DNA of 64,000 nt, from positions 53,765,753-53,829,752 of the forward strand of contig OY986438.1 in the NCBI GenBank assembly GCA_963920525.1, written 5' to 3'. Each line of letters opens with the position of its first letter. The first letter of the stretch is position 1. Made by a program: the position numbers and the translations under genes. This DNA comes from Dichetophora obliterata. Taxonomy: Eukaryota; Arthropoda; Insecta; Diptera; Sciomyzidae. Below the pieces are notes generated by a model. That model was not told the origin of the DNA. It made no database searches and saw only the letters and a program-made list of their open reading frames with translations. Shown here in pieces: positions 58,845 to 64,000 of this stretch.

Positions 58845-61475
58845 TGCACGTTTGAAAAAAACAATGGACTCTATTTAAAACATTTATTTTGAAAAGGATA
58901 TTGCATAGAGACTTGAAGTTTTTACTTAAATAATACAAAAAACAATAGCTTCGTTTTTTCCAACATCCAAATCTGGATTTTGATTTGCTGCTCATGAAAA
59001 GTATTTGATGACTAGATGGCGTTGAGTGCAGACATGAGAATGTCAACGATGATTTTTCCAATCACTTACTTCATTATACGCCACCTGGCTGTGATATTTC
59101 AAACTAAAATTTCACAAGATTTCCAATGCAGAATTTTCTTTGTATGGAAATCGGATTGGGATGTTGGAAAAAACGCTGCTAATGTTAAAAAGTTTTTATT
59201 TTTAATGCATCTTCTTCTCGCAAGGTGGCACCGAAAAAAGGAGTCGTTTTCAGGCGGGGTCAAGATATTTGGGTCCCTATTTGTCGCCGCAGCGGGTACA
59301 AATTGTAACCAAACTTAAAAATTCTAGTATAAGTTGTAGCTACAAGTATGTGCCTGTATTAATATGCACTTTGATTTTTTTCCCGATAAATTGGTACCAA
59401 AATGTCTTAATCCCAGCTGAAAACGAACACTTTTTTATGCCACATAGCGAGAATAAGATGCATAAAACACAAAAACAAAACCTTTTTGGAACACTGTTTT
59501 TCGTAAGTATTATTTTGAATGTTTTTAAATGTTTAAAATTTAGACCTTTTTACTTTTTTTAAACGTGTAATGTCATTTTAAAGCAAAAACTGCACTCCTT
59601 TTGGAGCATTTTGTTATAAATTGATTTTGTAAAATATTTAAATTCATTTTTTCACATTTATCTTAATAAACAAGTACAATGGTTATGTGATTTAAACGAT
59701 TTTGTTACATGTTGCTCTCAGATACGTCTTAAGAAGCCATTCGAACATGACGACCCCGGTATGCATATCAGAGATCTGCAACGAATCACATTTTTGAGCC
59801 ACTTACTCCAAAATGAGTATGAATAAGTATAAGTAGTTTCCAAAGTAGTATTCATATGTGATTGATTCAAAACAAAGTGAATCACATTTTTGAATCATGA
59901 CTCACTAGCACAAAAATTAGTATGAATGAATATATAAAGTTTCCAAAATAGTACTCATACGTTATTGATTCAAAACAAAGTGAATCAAATAAGTATAGAG
60001 TGAATTAAATATTAAGGGCTGCCACCTAATAATAGGTATTTTTCAAGAATTTTAACCATCATTTAACAGTGTTATGGGGTCGCTGATTTCGAATCTGAAT
60101 TCAGAATTTTAAAATTCAGTATGGTTAATATGGTTGCCAACATATTTATTTATTTTTTATTTTTACGAATTCGGTGCTGGCGCAAACACTAGGCAAAAAC
60201 GGGTTCCTGAATCTGAATCCTTTGTCAGAATTTCAAAATTATGTAATTTTTATAATAGGGTTTTCACCTAATCATATGTATTTTTAACAATTTTAAAAAT
60301 CATTTAACAGTGTTAGGGGGTTCCCGATTTCAAATCTGAAGTTAAAAATTTTATATTCGATATGGTTAATTGGTGGCCACCCTATTATAAAAAAATTACA
60401 TAATTTACAACGTACGCGGATTCAGCGATCCATTTTTATCTAGTGATCGCGACAGCACCGAATTCGTAAAAATAAAACAAATTAAGGTGGCAGCCATATT
60501 GAATTTCAAAATTCTAACTTCAAATTCGAAATCAGCGACCCCTAACACTCTTAAATGATGTTTAAAATTCTTAAAAATACATATTAGAAGGTGGCAACCC
60601 TAATATGAAAAAAGTACATAATTTTGAAATTCTGACAACGGATGTTGGACCCATTCAGCGACTCATTTTTACCTAGTGCATGCGCCAGCACCGAATTCAT
60701 AAAAATAAAAAAATTAAGGTGGCAACCCTATTACCCATATTGAATTTTAAAATTCTAACTTCACATTCGAAATCAGATTAAATCGAAAATGATGTTTAAA
60801 ATTCTTAAAAGTACATGTTATTAGGTGGCAACCCTTAATATTTAATTCATTCTATACTTATTTGATTCACTTTTTTTTTTAAACAATCACATATGACTTA
60901 TACTTATTCATACTCATTTTTGTGTAAGTGGCTCATGATTCAAAAATGTGATTCATTTCAAATCTCTGATTTGTATCACTGAGTTTTGAACGAATAGTAC
61001 TCGAGTACTTCTTATTTTTAATTATTCGTTTCAATCTCTGATGCATATGCATGGATACGATGCATATTTTTCAAGAAGTCAACAACCTCTTTCATCGAAT
61101 TAACTTCTTCGTTCTGTTTTTTAATAACCATTAACATTTACTTATCGCTCTTCTTTCTTCTTCGAAGTTGTTATAGAAGTTTATTACAGTGCCGACATCG
61201 TTGCAATCACCTACAGCGAATCGCTCTAATAGTTAAAAGAAACGACGAATCGTTTTCGAAGCGACTTTTAAGCGATACTGTTAATTGGTCAATTAAATGA
61301 AGATCATTCAATCGTTGAGTTGAACTGAAGTAATTTATGGTTGGTGAAAGAGACCCTTGATAAAAAAATATGATAAATTTTATGCTGTGTGAGTTATTAC
61401 CCACCCTAAATTTCTTGTGGTTATAACTACCCACCATACCCACATTTTTTGAAGGGCCAGGTGGAGGGATCAAAA
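58845..61475. repeat. Dispersed repeat X, copy B, split by a foldback element
   Basis: Collinear with copy A (52232-53527) on both sides of the insertion at 59769-61040. The left part runs to GATACGTCTTAAGAAGCC..CCCGGTATG; the right part resumes with GATGCATATTTTTCAAGAA and ends with GTTATTACCCACCC..CCATACCCACATT. Copy B has about 90 extra bases near 59080-59180. Confidence 0.78.
59769..61040. mobile_element. 1.27-kb foldback element with perfect 8-bp target duplication
   Basis: Left end CAGAGATCTGCAACGAATCA; right end as reverse complement CAGAGATTGAAACGAATAAT. The flanks are identical ATGCATAT (59761-59768, 61041-61048). The right part contains a second, inner terminus (CAGAGATTTGAAATGAATCA, minus strand, ending near 60968) that matches the left end better. 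The interior is two direct plus two inverted copies of a unit of about 200-270 bp. The 8-bp duplication and CAG terminus suggest a hAT-type non-autonomous element. Confidence 0.82.
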
Positions 61476-61667
61476 AGTAGGAGGTTGTAACGTTCGTTGG
61501 TTTCTTCTTTATTATTTTTTTTAATGTATGTACGTTAAGGTGCCTTGAAAAAAAGTTTGTTTTGTACCCACACGATTAAAAATTTTTGTACTTATTTTTA
61601 ATCACAACTTTGGTTTAAAGGAATTTTTAATCCAAAAAATACTTCTTTTTAATCCAAACATTAGTTT

Positions 61668-61840
61668 AATTTAGCTGGGTCTCAAACCCACGTTCCTGAA
61701 AAGAACTTACTTGCATTCGTAATGATGCAAAATAAGCAAAACTTTGTTAACAACTGCGTTGGACGAGTGGATAAAGTATTGAACCAGTACATCAGGGTAC
61801 GTGTGTTCAAATCACGAACTGGTCAGAAAATTTCTGACGT
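61668..61840. repeat. tRNA-like module, copy 1
   Basis: It opens with TTAGCTGGGTCTCAAACCCA, whose reverse complement contains a box-B-like GGTTTGAGACC. It continues with CTTGCATTCGTAATGATGC and then GTTGGACGAGTGGATAAAGT, which resembles the box A of Leu/Ser tRNAs. GTGTTCAAATCACGAACTGG is a weak box B. Confidence 0.6.
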
Positions 61841-62379
61841 AGAATTACGTCTTATAGCGCGGTTTGTATGGGGGTCATTTTCACAAATTTTTTTAAGCAC
61901 ATTTAAGGATTTTAGTTAACACTTTGGGGTATGCCTACAGCCTTTTATATTCATTGTAGAAAGAAAAAATAAATACCAAAGTGTCAGTTGGAGTGCGAAT
62001 AAAACGAATATTTAACTTTGCGTTTTGTAACTTCATTAATAAAGTCACAAAATAGCAAAATCTATATATAAGTATGAAAAAAGTTATACACCCAAACTAC
62101 TTCAGTTACTATGAAAACTCAAACATAACTTTGAATTGCAATGAAGTTTAACCAACATAAAAATAGACAAGAACAACAAATTCAGAACTAAAAATACCAA
62201 ACGAAAAATAAGTATACAAAACTAATTTGTTTTTAAATAATTTTTATTTAAAAGATGAAATGCTTTAAAATAGTTTTGAAAGATATAAATGAAAAAACAA
62301 GATTTTTTTCTCTTTTACTGTATAAAAAAGAATTCTACGTCTATTCTTCCGATACTATCTTTTTGTTTTATTTTAGTCT

Positions 62380-62552
62380 AACTTAGCTGGGTCTCGAACC
62401 CACGTTTCTGCTTGCTTGATTGCTTGCTTGCATTCGTTATGATGCTAAATAAGCGTTACTTTCTTAACAAATGAAATGGACGAGTGGATAAGGTGTTGGA
62501 CCAGCATAACAGAGGACGTATGTTCAAATCATGAACTGGTCGGAAAAGTTTT
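62380..62552. repeat. tRNA-like module, copy 2
   Basis: Same order as copy 1: TTAGCTGGGTCTCGAACCCA (reverse complement has a perfect box B, GGTTCGAGACC), CTTGCATTCGTTATGATGC, ATGGACGAGTGGATAAGGTG, ATGTTCAAATCATGAACTGG. A GCTTGCTTGATTGCTTGC expansion is specific to this copy. Confidence 0.65.
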
Positions 62553-62732
62553 TTATTTTAAGTTGATATTATTAAACTATTGCTTTTTTAAACTTTTTTC
62601 GGATTGAAAACTAATTTTTTTTTAATAAAAAATTTTAACCTTTTCCTTGGATTAAAAAGTAATCTTTTTTTGGTTTTGTCCTATATGTAATTCAAAAAGT
62701 TTAAAATTTAGTCCAAGATTTTTAACCGTGCA

Positions 62733-64000
62733 CCTAAAAATTAACCTTTGTCTATTTTATGATTTCCACAATATTTTGGCTCTTACCTCCAAAAATCATG
62801 TTTTTCGTAAATATATTGGCTGGTGTGTAAAATAGGTAAAATAGGTGTAAAAACATAAACTGTCAGTGAATGTAGGCCGGCAAAAGCTCTTCCAATCTGC
62901 ACCAAAAAATTTTAAGTTATTGCAATCGGATTAAAGATAGTGTTGTTTTTCATGCATTTCTCTACTGTTTTTAGAGAATTTTCACAAAATTCAAATAACT
63001 TCATTATTTCTTATTCGATCCTTATTTCTACGATACCGTTGGAAAGGGTATGACTGCTTTAATTTATTCCTGGGCTTGCTTTAACTGATTAACATCAAAA
63101 GAAGAACATAAAAAACTATTTTAAATTACTTCATTGACAAAATATAAAAATTATTATATTTCATAAGTTCAGAAATATTAAAATAAAAAATTAAAATTTA
63201 TCTTTAATTTTTTATTATAAAAAAGAAGTAAAATTGTTTCCAAAATATTATTTTAAAAATCGGACACAAAAATAATTAACGAATCATCGGATAAATAAGA
63301 ACCAAAAATAATTAGTTACCCAACGAGTTTTTGTTGTTTGTTTAAAAATATAAACTTATGCGGTTAGTTTTTTTTTAAGAAAACATTAAAACTAAAGAAA
63401 TAATTTTTATTTCTTAGGAAAAATTTAAACTTTTAGTTGCTTGTAGCTTTAAGAAGACGTTCATTCAGATATTTTATGCTATCAAAACCTGCGAAATATA
63501 TTGTTGATATAAAATCTTGTTATGATTTGTGATTGTAACTTTACACTACACCTTTTTTAGTTGTATTTCAGAAAACTTCAAGTTGATTTTACAAAATTTT
63601 TAAACATTAAAATTGTATTGAATTGAATATTAGACAACCAAAAATTGACTTGAGAATTTTATAAATGAAGGGCTTATTGCAATAACGTGATAAGCCACCA
63701 GATCTAAAAAATCAATTTCTTAGACTGAATACATTACTCAATGCATTGCCAACAACCACTGAAGAGATTTTGGCTATTTCTTATTCATTTTCTTACCTAT
63801 TAGTAAAAGTTTCCGTGTTCAATTCCATTTTTTCATACAAAAATACACTTTTTCAAATCCTTAGAGTCGATAATCAAAATATTTTTTATGTGGCTTATCA
63901 TGTTGTTGCAATAAGCCCTTCAAATGTTCTACAGAATTTTAATTTGTACTTAAAAATATTTCGCTCGTTTTCTTCAATAACTTTACAACCCAAAAAACAT
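62733..64000. other. AT-rich spacer, no gene recognised
   Basis: No reading frame above background, RNA gene or clear repeat partner was recognised. Confidence 0.45.

Larger units (their letters stand above)
61571..62732. mobile_element. Inverted-repeat element with paired tRNA-like modules
   Basis: Left CACGATTAAAAATTTTTG and right (reverse complement) CACGGTTAAAAATCTTGG form the termini. Both flanks inside are rich in TTTTAATCC / GGATTAAAA words in mirrored orientation. Two direct copies of a module of about 165 bp lie at 61668-61840 and 62380-62552. No target duplication was identified and there is no protein-coding capacity. Confidence 0.6.

Overview
The window is AT-rich insect DNA, most probably from a higher fly (Diptera: Brachycera). 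The evidence is one intact Plus-C odorant-binding-protein gene, a class best known from Drosophila and mosquitoes, together with INE-1-like dispersed repeats and a dense mix of LINE, mariner, Tc1, pogo, hAT, piggyBac and Harbinger-type elements. The species cannot be named from the sequence. The only host gene I can support is the odorant-binding-protein gene on the minus strand at 17652-18532. It has three exons, a signal peptide, an upstream TATA box and a downstream polyadenylation signal. Almost everything else is decayed mobile DNA and AT-rich spacer.

Layout, left to right. 1-1935: a decayed LINE reverse transcriptase. 3553-4640: an 'ACTCAGAAAAAA' repeat, with a second copy at 19871-20827. 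5700-9260: a nearly complete two-ORF LINE (minus). 9889-14163: a LINE with RNase H, split by a 2.3-kb LTR-like insertion and abutted by another LINE. 14309-14786: a pogo/Tigger-like MITE. 17618-18604: the OBP gene. 20851-22780: a TIR element with a minisatellite core. 24.4-30.6 kb: MITEs and LINE relics. 30.9-32.3 kb: a mariner carrying a Harbinger-type MITE. 32721-35092: a hAT element carrying a hAT-type MITE. 36158-38648: a pogo-like element whose transposase ends in a PHD finger. 40086-42982: a piggyBac element inserted into a LINE endonuclease reading frame. 44054-45163: a TA-flanked TIR element carrying a 124-bp MITE. 47-47.9 kb: a LINE carrying a MITE. 48.5-50.6 kb: INE-1-like repeats, a tRNA-like element and a hAT-type MITE. 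50630-55292: hAT-type element > second hAT-type element > piggyBac-like element > Tc1 plus another repeat. 56.7-57.3 kb: a mariner-like relic. 57766-58170: a long hairpin. 58.8-61.5 kb: a second copy of the repeat found at 52.2-53.5 kb, split by a 1.27-kb foldback with a perfect 8-bp target duplication. 61.6-62.7 kb: an inverted-repeat element with paired tRNA-like modules.

The window is best read as a nest of insertions. In several cases the join is shown directly: removing the insert and one target-site copy restores the reading frame or the repeat of the host element. All transposase and reverse transcriptase genes seen here carry stops or frameshifts, so none looks autonomous now. Coordinates of repeat edges were found by eye and may be off by a few bases.
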